This document shows positions 9,173 to 18,116 of a DNA stretch of 64,000 nt, one piece after another; positions within the stretch are counted from its first letter, which is position 1; every line of letters begins with the position of its first letter. Position numbers and translations under genes: made by a program. The notes under the pieces were generated by a model. It was not told the origin of the DNA and did not search any database. It saw only the letters and a program-made list of their open reading frames with translations. The stretch comes from Rubrolithibacter danxiaensis (GTDB taxonomy: Bacteria; Bacteroidota; Bacteroidia; Sphingobacteriales; Sphingobacteriaceae). The stretch lies in contig NZ_JBKOPS010000002.1 in the NCBI RefSeq assembly GCF_047272945.1, positions 62,001 through 126,000 on the forward strand. The letters are read 5' to 3'.

Positions 9173-9718
9173 ATGATAACTATAGGACAGAAATTCCCTT
9201 CTTTTGAGAAAAAAGCAGTAGTAAGTATTGAAAAAGGTAAGGAATTTGACACATTAACATCCGAGTACCTTTCTAACGAAGACAATGTATGGACAGTAAT
9301 GTTCTGGTGGCCAAAAGATTTTACCTTCGTTTGCCCTACAGAAATTGCAGAGTTTAATAAAGCTTACGGCGAATTCAGAGATCGTGATGCACGTTTGATT
9401 GGTGCTTCTACCGATTCTGAATTTGTTCACCTTGCCTGGAGAAAAGATCATGATGATTTACGTGACCTTAAATTCCCAATGCTTGCTGATACTTCAAAAT
9501 CTTTAGCCGAAGAGCTTGGTATTTTAGAACCTACCGAAAAGATTGCTTACCGTGCAACTTTTATTATCGATCCTCAGGGAATCGTAAGATGGGTTTCTGT
9601 GAATGATTTGAATGTAGGCCGTAACGTTAAAGAAGTTTTACGTGTATTAGATGGTTTACAAACAGATGAACTTTGCCCATGTAACTGGGAAAAAGGCCAG
9701 GCAACTTTAGAAGCTTAA
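9173..9718 (+). CDS. ahpC: AhpC-type peroxiredoxin
   Basis: 181 residues, cytoplasmic thiol peroxidase reducing hydroperoxides. The peroxidatic Cys54 is in DFTFVCPTE and a C-terminal ELCPCNW segment carries Cys168 and Cys170, the latter region supplying the resolving thiol as in the AhpC class regenerated by AhpD. It is complete, with a Bacteroidota -7 box upstream. The next gene encodes an AhpD-like disulfide reductase, which suggests that AhpD rather than AhpF reduces it. A Rho-independent terminator lies directly after the stop codon. Confidence 0.93.
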   Translation: MITIGQKFPSFEKKAVVSIEKGKEFDTLTSEYLSNEDNVWTVMFWWPKDFTFVCPTEIAEFNKAYGEFRDRDARLIGASTDSEFVHLAWRKDHDDLRDLKFPMLADTSKSLAEELGILEPTEKIAYRATFIIDPQGIVRWVSVNDLNVGRNVKEVLRVLDGLQTDELCPCNWEKGQATLEA

Positions 9719-9737
9719 TTATTGAAAAAATTTTCTC

Positions 9738-9768
9738 AGAATCCCCTTCAAAGGGGATTCTTTTTTTT
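9738..9768 (+). terminator. Terminator between ahpC and ahpD
   Basis: Stem agaatcccc (9738-9746) with ggggattct (9753-9761), loop ttcaaa, followed by an eight-T run. It ends only 17 nt before the ahpD ATG, so ahpD expression probably depends on partial read-through. Confidence 0.85.
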
Positions 9769-9785
9769 AACTTAAAATTACTGCC

Positions 9786-10370
9786 ATGACAGAAAGTACA
9801 GAAGTAATAAATGAAATATTAGAAGCAATAAATCTTGATAATACTTACCGGACATTTAGCCTGGATCTTTTGGAAAAAGGTGAATCAAGGTACCTCCGGG
9901 ATCTGAAACTGAACCTTACAAGCACATTAACTTCCGAACATTTATCAGCAAAGGAAATAGGTTTAACAGGACTTAGCGTAGCAGTTAATAACACCAATAA
10001 GCCACTTGCGGATTTTTATACTGCGTTTGCTTTAAAAAATGAAGCTACAGCGGCTGAAGTTGCTGAAGCAGCAGCATGCGCTTCATTATTAGCATCTAAC
10101 AACATATTTTACAGATTCAGACATTTTACTCAAAAAGAAAAATACGGACAAATTCCTGCAAGAATCAGAATGCAGATAATGATGAAGCCCGTCACAGGGA
10201 AGGAGTTTTTTGAATTAATGAGTTTAGTGATTTCAGCCGTTAACGGTTGCGAAATGTGTGTAAACGCCCACGAAGATTCTTTAATAAAAATGGGGACAAG
10301 TGAAGAACGAATTTTTGATGCAGTACGAATTGGCTCACTAGTTACGTCAGCAGGAAAAATAGTTTTCTAA
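9786..10370 (+). CDS. ahpD: AhpD-like carboxymuconolactone decarboxylase family protein
   Basis: 194 residues, all-helical CMD/AhpD fold. The redox motif CEMCVNAHED puts the CxxC cysteines at residues 155 and 158 and the proton-relay His at 162, as in AhpD. An acidic/helical N-terminal half precedes it, as in AhpD proteins made of two related halves. It likely transfers electrons to the adjacent AhpC. No separate promoter box was found in the 67-nt gap after ahpC, which holds a terminator. Two terminator-like hairpins follow. Confidence 0.85.
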   Translation: MTESTEVINEILEAINLDNTYRTFSLDLLEKGESRYLRDLKLNLTSTLTSEHLSAKEIGLTGLSVAVNNTNKPLADFYTAFALKNEATAAEVAEAAACASLLASNNIFYRFRHFTQKEKYGQIPARIRMQIMMKPVTGKEFFELMSLVISAVNGCEMCVNAHEDSLIKMGTSEERIFDAVRIGSLVTSAGKIVF

Positions 10371-10391
10371 GAAATAATTTTTATCATAAAG

Positions 10392-10436
10392 AAAGAGAAG
10401 CTTTTACACGAAAATGTGTAAAAAAACTTCTCTTTT
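10392..10436 (+). terminator. Long-stem terminator after ahpD
   Basis: Stem aaagagaag(c)ttttacac (10392-10409) with gtgtaaaa(aaa)cttctcttt (10416-10435): 17 bp interrupted by small bulges, ending in a short T-run. Confidence 0.65.
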
Positions 10437-10604
10437 GTTCGTAAATAATTACAAAAAAACTTTTGAGGTATATCCAAATTTCGTAGCTTTAGCTATTAAG
10501 GTTGACCGACCTTTTTGCTTAATTATTTTTACTTCATTTATTGCTTTTGAACTTGATTCAGAAGCATTTAAGCATAAAGGGATAAGGGTTTTTAATTGTA
10601 ATTT

Positions 10605-10640
10605 AAACCGTCGCAAAAGGAGCCTGCGACGGTTTTTTTA
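10605..10640. terminator. Terminator between ahpD and the efflux operon
   Basis: An 11-bp perfect stem (aaaccgtcgca 10605-10615, tgcgacggttt 10625-10635) with a seven-T run on the plus strand. It also lies just beyond the emrB-like stop codon on the minus strand, so it probably serves both directions. Confidence 0.8.
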
Positions 10641-10641
10641 T

Positions 10642-12189
10642 TTAATGCACATCTACCGGAACGTTCTTATTCTTCTTAAACTTCTGAAGGTAAAGAAGCG
10701 GAATGGAGCAGAGCAAAATTCCTCCTGCTACCCAGTAAGCATCAGAATAAGTTAACAGTAATGTTTGTTTCAGAACACTCAGGTCCATGGCCTTTAACGC
10801 TACTTGTTGCGCATCCAGCAAAGAATATCCTTTTGCCATAAACGATCTTACCATTGCATTAAACTTTTCTACAAAGGCTGGATTGTATGCATTTACATTT
10901 TCCAGTAAAACAGTGCGATGAAAGCCCTGGCGGATATGTATAAGTGTTGTTAATGCAGCAATTCCAAACGATCCTCCCAGTTGGCGCATCATGTTGTTCA
11001 ATCCTGTTCCCTGCCCAATCTCAGCGCCGCGTAAATCCTGTATAGCCAGCGTTGTAAGCGGTACAAAAAGTAAAGCCATCCCTACGCCACGGATTACAAG
11101 CGGCCAAAAGAAATCGCTTGTGCCAGAAGCAAGAGTAGACTTGCTTAACATATGCGAAAAAATAAAAAACAGGAACATACCTACCGTAGCCATAAATTGG
11201 GCGGGAATTCCTTTCTGCAGCATTTTCCCGATAAAGGGCATCATGGCAATTGTTACCAGTCCTCCCGGGAATAAGATTTCACCGGTTTGTTGGGCAGAAA
11301 ATCCTAAAAGATTCTGGCAAAATATCGGAAATACGAAAACTGACCCGTATAATCCAAATCCTAATACAAACGATGTGAACATCCCGACCGAGAAGCTGCG
11401 GTGCCGCATAATTTTGAAATTTACTATGGGATGGTCCGTGCTGAATTCGCGCCATATAAATAAAATGATGCCAAGTACGGAAGCTATTGATAAGGCTGTA
11501 ATATAAGGTGTAGCAAACCAATCTTCTGTTTCTCCTTTTTCAAGTACGGTTTGTAAACTTCCTACGGCTATCGCCAGCAGCAGTATTCCCCACCAGTCGA
11601 TGGGTGTCCCCTTTCCGCTCCGGGGTGTTTCCTTAACAAAAGTATAGGTTGCATATGCGGCAATGGCGCCCACGGGGATATTTACATAAAATATCCACGG
11701 CCAGGAAAAGTGATCTGTAATATAGCCGCCTATTGTTGGCCCTACCGTTGGTCCTACTACCGCTCCTAAGCCGAATAAAGCGGTTGCGGTACCTACTTCC
11801 TCTTTTGGCCAGGTTTCAAGAAGGATAGCCTGTGCAGTGGAAATTAATCCTCCACCTGCCAAACCTTGCACAATCCTGAACAGTACCAGCTCTTCCAGTG
11901 TGGTAGCATTCCCACATAAAAAGGAGGCGATGGTAAATATAATAATGGAGGCAAGAAAGTAATTTTTTCGGCCAAATCTGGATCCCAACCACCCTGACAT
12001 TGGCAGGATAATAACGTTTGCAACAGCATAACCGGTAGTAATCCAGGCAATATCTTCAAGCGTGGCCCCGAGGTTACCCTGCATTTGTGGCAGTGACACG
12101 TTTACAATTGTGGTATCGATCAGCTCCAGTAATGAAGCAGTTATTACTGTAATTGTAATAACCCATTTTTTTAAACCTTTTTCGGCCAT
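10642..12189 (-). CDS. DHA2-family MFS multidrug efflux permease (EmrB-like)
   Basis: 515 residues, about 14 membrane helices, proton-driven drug export from the inner membrane. Family marks include ELIDTTIVNVSLPQM in helix 1 (motif D1), GSRFGRKN (motif A) and GGGLISTAQAILLE with GPTVGPTIGGYI (motif C, antiporter). It is last in the operon tetR-tolC-hlyD-emrB and starts 2 nt after hlyD, implying translational coupling. The three products would form a tripartite pump reaching the outer membrane. Drug substrates cannot be read from sequence. Confidence 0.93.
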   Translation of the reverse strand: MAEKGLKKWVITITVITASLLELIDTTIVNVSLPQMQGNLGATLEDIAWITTGYAVANVIILPMSGWLGSRFGRKNYFLASIIIFTIASFLCGNATTLEELVLFRIVQGLAGGGLISTAQAILLETWPKEEVGTATALFGLGAVVGPTVGPTIGGYITDHFSWPWIFYVNIPVGAIAAYATYTFVKETPRSGKGTPIDWWGILLLAIAVGSLQTVLEKGETEDWFATPYITALSIASVLGIILFIWREFSTDHPIVNFKIMRHRSFSVGMFTSFVLGFGLYGSVFVFPIFCQNLLGFSAQQTGEILFPGGLVTIAMMPFIGKMLQKGIPAQFMATVGMFLFFIFSHMLSKSTLASGTSDFFWPLVIRGVGMALLFVPLTTLAIQDLRGAEIGQGTGLNNMMRQLGGSFGIAALTTLIHIRQGFHRTVLLENVNAYNPAFVEKFNAMVRSFMAKGYSLLDAQQVALKAMDLSVLKQTLLLTYSDAYWVAGGILLCSIPLLYLQKFKKNKNVPVDVH

Positions 12190-12191
12190 AA

Positions 12192-13232
12192 TTATTCTTT
12201 TGTAAGGACAGACACTTTTACACTCATTCCCGGACGAAGTTTATCCATCACGCTTTTGTCTGCCTTTAATGTTATTTTTACCGGAACACGCTGAACCACT
12301 TTTACAAAGTTACCGGTAGCATTATCCGGAGGAAGAACTGAGAATTTAGCACCGGTAGCAGGTGAAAAATTATAAACTTCACCTTCAATTTTTGCATCAG
12401 GGAAAGCATCCACTTCTATGTCAACTTTTTGTCCGGCACGTAAATCTTCTAATTGGGTCTCCTTAAAATTAGCGGTGATGTATAAGCTCTTATCGTTTAC
12501 AATAGAAAATAAGGATTGTCCTGCCTGTACCAGCTGTCCTTTCTGAATATTCTTTTTTGATACAATTCCGCTTGCCGGAGCTTTAATGGTAGCGTATGAA
12601 AGCTGCAAACGTGCAAAATCAACATCAGCCTGCCGCTGGTTAACGCCTGTGTTGGTTACTTTTAATTGAGAGCGGGTAGTTCCTACCTGCTCCTGTGCAG
12701 CCTTGTACTGTTCCTGCGCAGCATTATAAGCAGCTTGTGCTGCATCGCGATTGGCCTTGGCCTGGTCAAATTGCTGTTGTGTTATTGCCTGGTCTTTAAT
12801 AAGATTAGCATAGCGTTCAAAATCTTTATTTGCCTGCCAAAGCTTTACTTTCGCCAATTCCATATTTGCTTTTGCAGTGGAAGAACTTGCACTTGTAGCA
12901 CTTATTTGTGATTGAGAAACTCCGATATTAGCACTTGCTCCGCTTTGAGCAGCTAAGGCCTGTTCCAGCTTAATCCGTAAATCACGGTCATCCAGTTTTA
13001 CCAATACCTGACCTTCTGTTACATGCTGATTTTCTTCAAAAAGAATTGAATCAACATAGCCTCCCACACGGGCAACTACGGGGCTAATATCGCCATCAAT
13101 CTGTGCATCATCTGTATCCTCGTGTTTGCTGTAATATATATACTCCTTTATACCAAATACGGCTCCTATTAATAAGATAATTCCTAAAATAATAGGTATA
13201 ATTCTTTTCGGTTTCTTGTCGTTGTTTTCCAT
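12192..13232 (-). CDS. HlyD/EmrA-family membrane fusion protein
   Basis: 346 residues. One N-terminal membrane helix (IIPIILGIILLIGAVFGI) is followed by the lipoyl half-motif DGDISPVVARVGGYVDSI, a long Ala/Gln-rich coiled-coil hairpin (residues about 90-200), and the second lipoyl and beta-barrel domains (TIKAPASGIVSKKNIQKGQ, SLYITANFKE). It bridges the EmrB-like permease and the TolC-like channel across the periplasm. It sits 4 nt after tolC and 2 nt before emrB. Confidence 0.93.
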   Translation of the reverse strand: MENNDKKPKRIIPIILGIILLIGAVFGIKEYIYYSKHEDTDDAQIDGDISPVVARVGGYVDSILFEENQHVTEGQVLVKLDDRDLRIKLEQALAAQSGASANIGVSQSQISATSASSSTAKANMELAKVKLWQANKDFERYANLIKDQAITQQQFDQAKANRDAAQAAYNAAQEQYKAAQEQVGTTRSQLKVTNTGVNQRQADVDFARLQLSYATIKAPASGIVSKKNIQKGQLVQAGQSLFSIVNDKSLYITANFKETQLEDLRAGQKVDIEVDAFPDAKIEGEVYNFSPATGAKFSVLPPDNATGNFVKVVQRVPVKITLKADKSVMDKLRPGMSVKVSVLTKE

Positions 13233-13236
13233 CCTG

Positions 13237-14598
13237 TTATTGATTGTGATTTAGTGTTCCTGTTGATTTGAGTAAAGTATAATAAGCAAGCGTGGCATCC
13301 GCTTTAGCTAATTCAAGGTTTATTAAAGCCTGATAAAGCTGGGTTTGCGCATCTATCCTGTCTGTTGCGGTTGCTATATTGTTTCTGTATTTGGATTCAA
13401 GAATCCGGTCATTTTCCTGCGCCTGCTCAACCGACGTTTCTACAATTTTTATTTTCTCTAAAGATTTTTTATAGTTCTGATAGCTCTGATTTACCTGTAT
13501 TTTTATGTTATCTACTGCCAGACTTTTTCCAAGCTCCGATTCGCTTTTTTGAATTTTAGCTTCCCTGATCTTTTGTTTATTTGTCCAGAGTTTATCAATG
13601 TTCCATGCCAGTGTTGCACCGAGCGAAACAGGCGCAAGGAAGGTATTGGCTGCAGGAAAAAAATCAGATGATGGATTGATGTAATACAAGTTGGCTCCTA
13701 CACCCAAGGTTGGGAGATAATCGGCCTGGATAGTTTTAATATTTTTCTCTGCCAGTTGAACCTGAAAATCAGAAGATTTCAATTCAGTACGGTTGGCTAC
13801 AGCACTGTCTATAAATACTGTTAATTCTGAACCTATTGAATTTGAGCTGATGAAGCCGGTAGTATGGAGATTGGTATTTTCAGGATACCCCAGTAAAATG
13901 TCTAAATTATAAGTGACTATTTTCCGGTTAGTTTCTAGATCTACCGCAGTTAGCTCTGTATTGCTACGTTGTAACTGAAAACGAAGTACATCATTTTTAG
14001 TAACTATTCCCTGGTTAAAGAATTTCTGTGCCTGGCTTATCTGTTCGTCAATTGCTTTCAGGTTTTGCTGCACAACTTTTTCACTTTGTTCTACTTTATA
14101 CAAATTATAATAGGCATTTATAATATTATAGGTGATATCTTCTTTATCCGTTTCAGAATTCAGGCGTGCTATTTTGGTTAAAATATCTGTTGATTCTTTA
14201 GCGTAACGAAGTTTGTTGCCTGCAAATATCAGTTGTTGAACAGACATAGTTCCAATATAGGCATCGGCGCTTGAGGGGAGACTGAAAGCACTGCTGTCAG
14301 GCGATCCGGGTAACTTAAACCGGTTACTTAAAAAATTAGCGTGGCTGAACGCCAGGCTTGCTTTGGCCTCAGGAAGACCACTTTCACGTGCCTGATTAAA
14401 CCGCGACACAGCTTCTTCTATGCGTGCCTGTGAAATTTTCAGCGTTTTACTGTTTGTTATTCCTGCGGTAATAGCCTCCTGCAGGCTAATCTGCTTTACA
14501 TCCTGGGCATACAAATGGCATGCTGCAAATGTAAAAGTGAATGTTAATAAAGAACTTAAGAGAATTTTTACCGGGAACTGCTTACTTCGACGTTTCAT
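13237..14598 (-). CDS. TolC-family outer-membrane efflux protein
   Basis: 453 residues with a signal peptide ending near HLYAQ. Two repeated OEP domains are visible: ISLQEAITAGITNSKTLKISQARIEE pattern at the start of the first (shown here only as its hallmark SLQEAI-x8-LKI) and an internal repeat starting near residue 260 (FIDSAVANRTELKSSDFQV). Long helical segments form the periplasmic tunnel. It overlaps the upstream tetR gene by 17 nt and is followed after 4 nt by hlyD, so the pump components are co-expressed. Confidence 0.92.
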   Translation of the reverse strand: MKRRSKQFPVKILLSSLLTFTFTFAACHLYAQDVKQISLQEAITAGITNSKTLKISQARIEEAVSRFNQARESGLPEAKASLAFSHANFLSNRFKLPGSPDSSAFSLPSSADAYIGTMSVQQLIFAGNKLRYAKESTDILTKIARLNSETDKEDITYNIINAYYNLYKVEQSEKVVQQNLKAIDEQISQAQKFFNQGIVTKNDVLRFQLQRSNTELTAVDLETNRKIVTYNLDILLGYPENTNLHTTGFISSNSIGSELTVFIDSAVANRTELKSSDFQVQLAEKNIKTIQADYLPTLGVGANLYYINPSSDFFPAANTFLAPVSLGATLAWNIDKLWTNKQKIREAKIQKSESELGKSLAVDNIKIQVNQSYQNYKKSLEKIKIVETSVEQAQENDRILESKYRNNIATATDRIDAQTQLYQALINLELAKADATLAYYTLLKSTGTLNHNQ

Positions 14599-15217
14599 TA
14601 GTATTTAAATATGCTTTAAGTAGATCTTTTAAATGTTTTTTAATGCGAGGCTTTATTTCTGCCACCAAAATCTGTTCCTCCTGGACATTTTTGTTTAAAA
14701 ATCTTGAAGAAATATTCGGAGAATGAGTAATGTAATTTTTGGTACCGAATATGGTTGATACCGTCATTTCTACATCCACTTGCCGGAAAGAGCCATTTTC
14801 AATGCCTTCTTCAATAATCTTTTTTACCTCATTGGCATTTTTCAGGAGCGATTCTGTAAGAAATTCTTTCATTTCCGATCGCTGCTCGAGTGATAATTCA
14901 TAATGCACGAGCCGGTGGAAGCAATTATTAGACACTACCCTGTCTATTATTAGTTCAATGCATCGGTTCAGTTTTTCCCACGAAGATATTTTTTCCTCGT
15001 TCAGATCAATCAGTTGTTGCCTGAAAGGCTGAATGCGCCTTTCAAGAACCGCCTGGTACAGCCCTGTTTTTGAGCCGAAGTAGTAATTGAGCATTGCCAT
15101 GTTTACTCCTGCTGCCGCAGCTATGGCCCTGGTGGAAGCGCCGCTGAAACCAACTTCAGAAAAAAGTTTTTCTGCCGCATCCAGTATCACGTCTTTCTTA
15201 TCTGCTTTTTCTGTCAT
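14582..15217 (-). CDS. TetR/AcrR-family repressor of the efflux operon
   Basis: 211 residues. The N-terminal helix-turn-helix is typical (KLFSEVGFSGASTRAIAAAA, then NMAMLNYYFGSKTGLYQAV). The C-terminal ligand-binding domain is all-helical. It is the first gene of the tetR-tolC-hlyD-emrB operon and overlaps tolC by 17 nt. A perfect 26-bp palindrome lies directly upstream, between promoter elements, so autorepression of the whole operon is likely. Start is the ATG at 15217; a TTG at 15226 would lie inside the operator. Confidence 0.93.
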   Translation of the reverse strand: MTEKADKKDVILDAAEKLFSEVGFSGASTRAIAAAAGVNMAMLNYYFGSKTGLYQAVLERRIQPFRQQLIDLNEEKISSWEKLNRCIELIIDRVVSNNCFHRLVHYELSLEQRSEMKEFLTESLLKNANEVKKIIEEGIENGSFRQVDVEMTVSTIFGTKNYITHSPNISSRFLNKNVQEEQILVAEIKPRIKKHLKDLLKAYLNTNETSK

Positions 15218-15223
15218 GGGCGG

Positions 15224-15255
15224 CAAAATTAATCAATCGATTGATTAATTTAAAA
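15224..15255 (-). promoter_or_regulatory. Promoter and TetR operator of the efflux operon
   Basis: A perfect 26-bp palindrome spans 15226-15251; its core is AATCAATCGATTGATT (15231-15246). On the minus strand a TAATTTTG -7 box lies at 15231-15224 and a TTTT (near-consensus -33) at 15255-15252, with a 20-nt spacer that the palindrome fills. Repressor bound here would block polymerase. The -7 box ends 6 nt before the ATG, so the mRNA should have almost no leader. Confidence 0.8.
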
Positions 15256-15363
15256 CTTAAATTCAAATTGATCTTTAAATGACATTTAAGCGATAGTAAA
15301 GGATTTGTTATACTTTAAATAAAGTGACTAATCTTTGTATTTTGCAGGACAATATGATTTAGT

Positions 15364-17820
15364 ATGAAATTTCGAATAGTGTTTCTATTTCTTATTCTGA
15401 TAAAATCCTCTACACTAAAATCGCAAACTGCTACTTCCTTAAATGCGGCAGAAATAAAACTGAAACTACAAAAGTTGAATACGGTAGGGAGCGTGTTGTA
15501 TATTGCAGCGCATCCTGACGATGAAAATACCCGCTTATTGGCCTACCTGGCTAATGAAAAGAAAGTCAGAACAGGTTATTTATCACTTACGCGTGGAGAC
15601 GGCGGGCAAAATTTGATAGGCAATGAACAGGCGGAATTATTGGGGCTGATAAGAACACAGGAACTGTTGGCGGCCCGTAAGACAGATGGCGCAGAGCAAT
15701 TCTTTACCCGTGCCAATGATTTTGGCTTTTCAAAAAGTGCTGATGAAACCTTTAAAATCTGGGACAAAGAAAAAATACTTTCGGATGTGATTTGGGTAAT
15801 AAGAAAATTTAAACCGGATGTAATAATAACCCGCTTCCCCGAAGATGCAAGAGCCGGTCATGGCCAGCATTGGGCTTCGGCTGTTTTGGCTCATGAAGCT
15901 TTCGCCGCAGCTGCAGACTCTAAGCAATTTCCCGAGCAACTGAAATACGTACAGCCCTGGCAGACAAAACGCCTGCTTTGGAATACCTATAATTTCGGCG
16001 GAAACAATACCACCTCAAATGACCAGTTAAAGCAGGATGTCGGGAATTACAATCCGCTGTTAGGGAAAGGTTATGGCGAGATTGCGGCAGAAAGCAGGTC
16101 AAATCATAAAAGCCAGGGATTTGGAAGCAGTAAAATACGCGGCCGCCAGATTGAATTTTTTGCTGCAACTGCCGGGGAAGAAGCTAAAAATAACTTGTTT
16201 GAAGGAATTGACCTAACTTGGAACCGACTGAAAGGTGCAGATAAAATTGCCGGAATGATTAAAACCGCAAACCAGGAATTTGACATGGAAAATCCTTCCG
16301 CATCTGTTAAACAATTGATTTCTATTCTAAACGAAGTTGAAAAACTAAAAGATGATTACTGGAAAACTCAAAAGGAGAAAGAATTAAAAGAACTAATAGC
16401 TGCATGCAGCGGCCTTTGGTTTGAAAGTTATTCCGCAGATCAGTCGGTTGGTTTGGGTGATAAAGTAAAAGTTTCACATCAATACATTGTTCGTTCGGAT
16501 GTTCCGGTGCAATTAAAAGAGATAAAAACAGGACAACAGGTTGCAAAAATTGAATCTGTACTAAAACCCGAAGAGGTTCAAAGTGCTGAATCAGAAGTAA
16601 CAGCTTTAAAAATAACCCAGCCTTACTGGCTTGCAGAAAGACATCCGCTTGGAAGTTATACAGTTAAAGAGCAAACCTTGATCGGCTATCCCGAAAATCC
16701 AGATCCCCTGACTGCCACTTATACTTTTATAATAGATGGCAAACCTCTTTCAATAGATAGAGCTGTTGTTTATAAATATACTGATCCGGTACAGGGAGAG
16801 GTGTATCAGCCCCTGGTGATTGCTCCTCCTATTACAGCAAGTATTTCAGAAAAAGCATTGGTTTTTGCAGAAAATACGCCTAAAAGAATTGCTATTAATC
16901 TAAAAGCTTTTTCTGAAGGAATAGACGGCACATTAAAAATTACTGTACCGGAAGGATGGAAGGTAAGTCCGGGTACATTCAAGCTTCATTTCACCAACAA
17001 GGGCGAAGAGGATATTAAAGAGATTTCTATTGTTCCCGATAAAAATGCAGTAAACGGTAATCTGTCACTCCAAATCGAAACTGACGGTGAGATATTTAAG
17101 AATGGGCTGCGTGTAATTAAACACTCTCATATACCAACACAAACGTTGTTCCCACTGGCTGAAGCAGAGCTGATAAACGTAGATATAAAAATCAGCGGAA
17201 AGAGAATCGGTTACATTGCAGGTGCAGGAGACCTTGTTCCTGAATCGTTAAAACAAATTGGGTATCAGGTAATCATGCTATCTGAGAATAGCATACTCAA
17301 TTCAGATTTATCTGATTACGATGCAATTATTGCCGGAGTACGGGCTTACAACGTAAATAACCGCCTGAATTACATTCAGCCAAAGCTGATGGAATATGTG
17401 AAGAACGGCGGAACACTTTTGGTTCAGTACAACGTAAATAACGGATTGGCAACAACCAACATAGGGCCTTATCCTTTTACCATTACCCGCAACAGGGTGA
17501 CAGATGAAACGGCAGAAGTAAAATTTTTAAATAAAGATAATCCTGCGTTTAACTATCCAAACAAAATTACAGCGAAAGATTTTGAAGGCTGGGTGCAGGA
17601 GAGAGGATTATATTTTGTGGCGGATTTCGACAAAAACTATACCCCGCTTCTTAGCATGAAAGATGCAGGAGAACCTGAAAATAACGGATCATTAATTGTT
17701 GGAAAATATGGAAAAGGGAAGTTTGTATATACTTCACTGGCATTTTTCAGACAATTACCGGCAGGAGTGCCCGGGGCATTCAGATTATTTGTAAATTTGC
17801 TCGCAAAAAATAAAGACTAA
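15364..17820 (+). CDS. Secreted PIG-L (LmbE-like) deacetylase with C-terminal extension
   Basis: 818 residues with a signal peptide (about residues 1-20). Residues about 35-290 form the PIG-L/LmbE zinc deacetylase domain: YIAAHPDDEN holds the AHPDD motif and AGHGQHWAS a later His pair. Long middle beta-rich domains follow, and the last 200 residues (IDVKISGKRIGYIAGAGD, YDAIIAGVRAYNVNNRL, GKGKFVYTSLAFFRQLP) look like a glutamine-amidotransferase-like alpha/beta domain. It likely removes N-acetyl groups from sugar-containing substrates outside the cytoplasm. Seven nucleotides separate it from the first of two tiny membrane-protein genes leading into a symporter. Confidence 0.88.
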   Translation: MKFRIVFLFLILIKSSTLKSQTATSLNAAEIKLKLQKLNTVGSVLYIAAHPDDENTRLLAYLANEKKVRTGYLSLTRGDGGQNLIGNEQAELLGLIRTQELLAARKTDGAEQFFTRANDFGFSKSADETFKIWDKEKILSDVIWVIRKFKPDVIITRFPEDARAGHGQHWASAVLAHEAFAAAADSKQFPEQLKYVQPWQTKRLLWNTYNFGGNNTTSNDQLKQDVGNYNPLLGKGYGEIAAESRSNHKSQGFGSSKIRGRQIEFFAATAGEEAKNNLFEGIDLTWNRLKGADKIAGMIKTANQEFDMENPSASVKQLISILNEVEKLKDDYWKTQKEKELKELIAACSGLWFESYSADQSVGLGDKVKVSHQYIVRSDVPVQLKEIKTGQQVAKIESVLKPEEVQSAESEVTALKITQPYWLAERHPLGSYTVKEQTLIGYPENPDPLTATYTFIIDGKPLSIDRAVVYKYTDPVQGEVYQPLVIAPPITASISEKALVFAENTPKRIAINLKAFSEGIDGTLKITVPEGWKVSPGTFKLHFTNKGEEDIKEISIVPDKNAVNGNLSLQIETDGEIFKNGLRVIKHSHIPTQTLFPLAEAELINVDIKISGKRIGYIAGAGDLVPESLKQIGYQVIMLSENSILNSDLSDYDAIIAGVRAYNVNNRLNYIQPKLMEYVKNGGTLLVQYNVNNGLATTNIGPYPFTITRNRVTDETAEVKFLNKDNPAFNYPNKITAKDFEGWVQERGLYFVADFDKNYTPLLSMKDAGEPENNGSLIVGKYGKGKFVYTSLAFFRQLPAGVPGAFRLFVNLLAKNKD

Positions 17821-17827
17821 TAAATTC

Positions 17828-18004
17828 ATGGAAAATACAGTAAAAAAAAGCAACTCATTGTACTTCATCTTAGCGTTAATATTTGGAATATTAACAGCTT
17901 ACGTAGTTACTGATTCTTTTGTTTGGGCTATTGCAGGAGCAGTTCTTGGCTTGTTAACAGCCGGCTTCTACGTTAATGTTCTCGCTAAAGACCGTGAAGT
18001 CTGA
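17828..18004 (+). CDS. 58-residue two-helix membrane protein
   Basis: ATG at 17828, TGA at 18002-18004. Two hydrophobic segments are visible: LYFILALIFGILTAYVV and WAIAGAVLGLLTAGFYV, with a charged C-terminus (LAKDREV). It follows the PIG-L gene after 7 nt and overlaps the next small gene by 11 nt, so it belongs to the same transcript. I do not recognise the family; it may be an accessory subunit of the symporter encoded 110 nt downstream (inference from position only). Confidence 0.7.
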   Translation: MENTVKKSNSLYFILALIFGILTAYVVTDSFVWAIAGAVLGLLTAGFYVNVLAKDREV

Positions 18005-18116
18005 AAAAGAATCTCCGCCGATTTTTAAAAGCTGGAATAGTTTCTATCTTTTTTTAATTGCGTGGTTAATTCTTATCATTATCCTTCTATACACCTTTAC
18101 TAAATTTTTTGAATGA
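17994..18116 (+). CDS. 40-residue single-helix membrane protein
   Basis: Starts with GTG at 17994, inside the end of the previous gene, and ends in TGA at 18114-18116 overlapping the symporter ATG (ATGA). A charged N-terminus (MKSEKESPPIFKSW) precedes one membrane helix (FYLFLIAWLILIIILLYTF). The overlaps on both sides are strong evidence of translation. Small membrane partners of symporters are known elsewhere, for example the YhdT-type protein beside PanF, but no homology was tested here. Confidence 0.65.
   Translation: MKSEKESPPIFKSWNSFYLFLIAWLILIIILLYTFTKFFE

Noticed and set aside
10414..10755. 113-codon frame on the plus strand after ahpD
   Set aside because: It starts inside a terminator hairpin, passes through another and ends antisense within the efflux permease gene.
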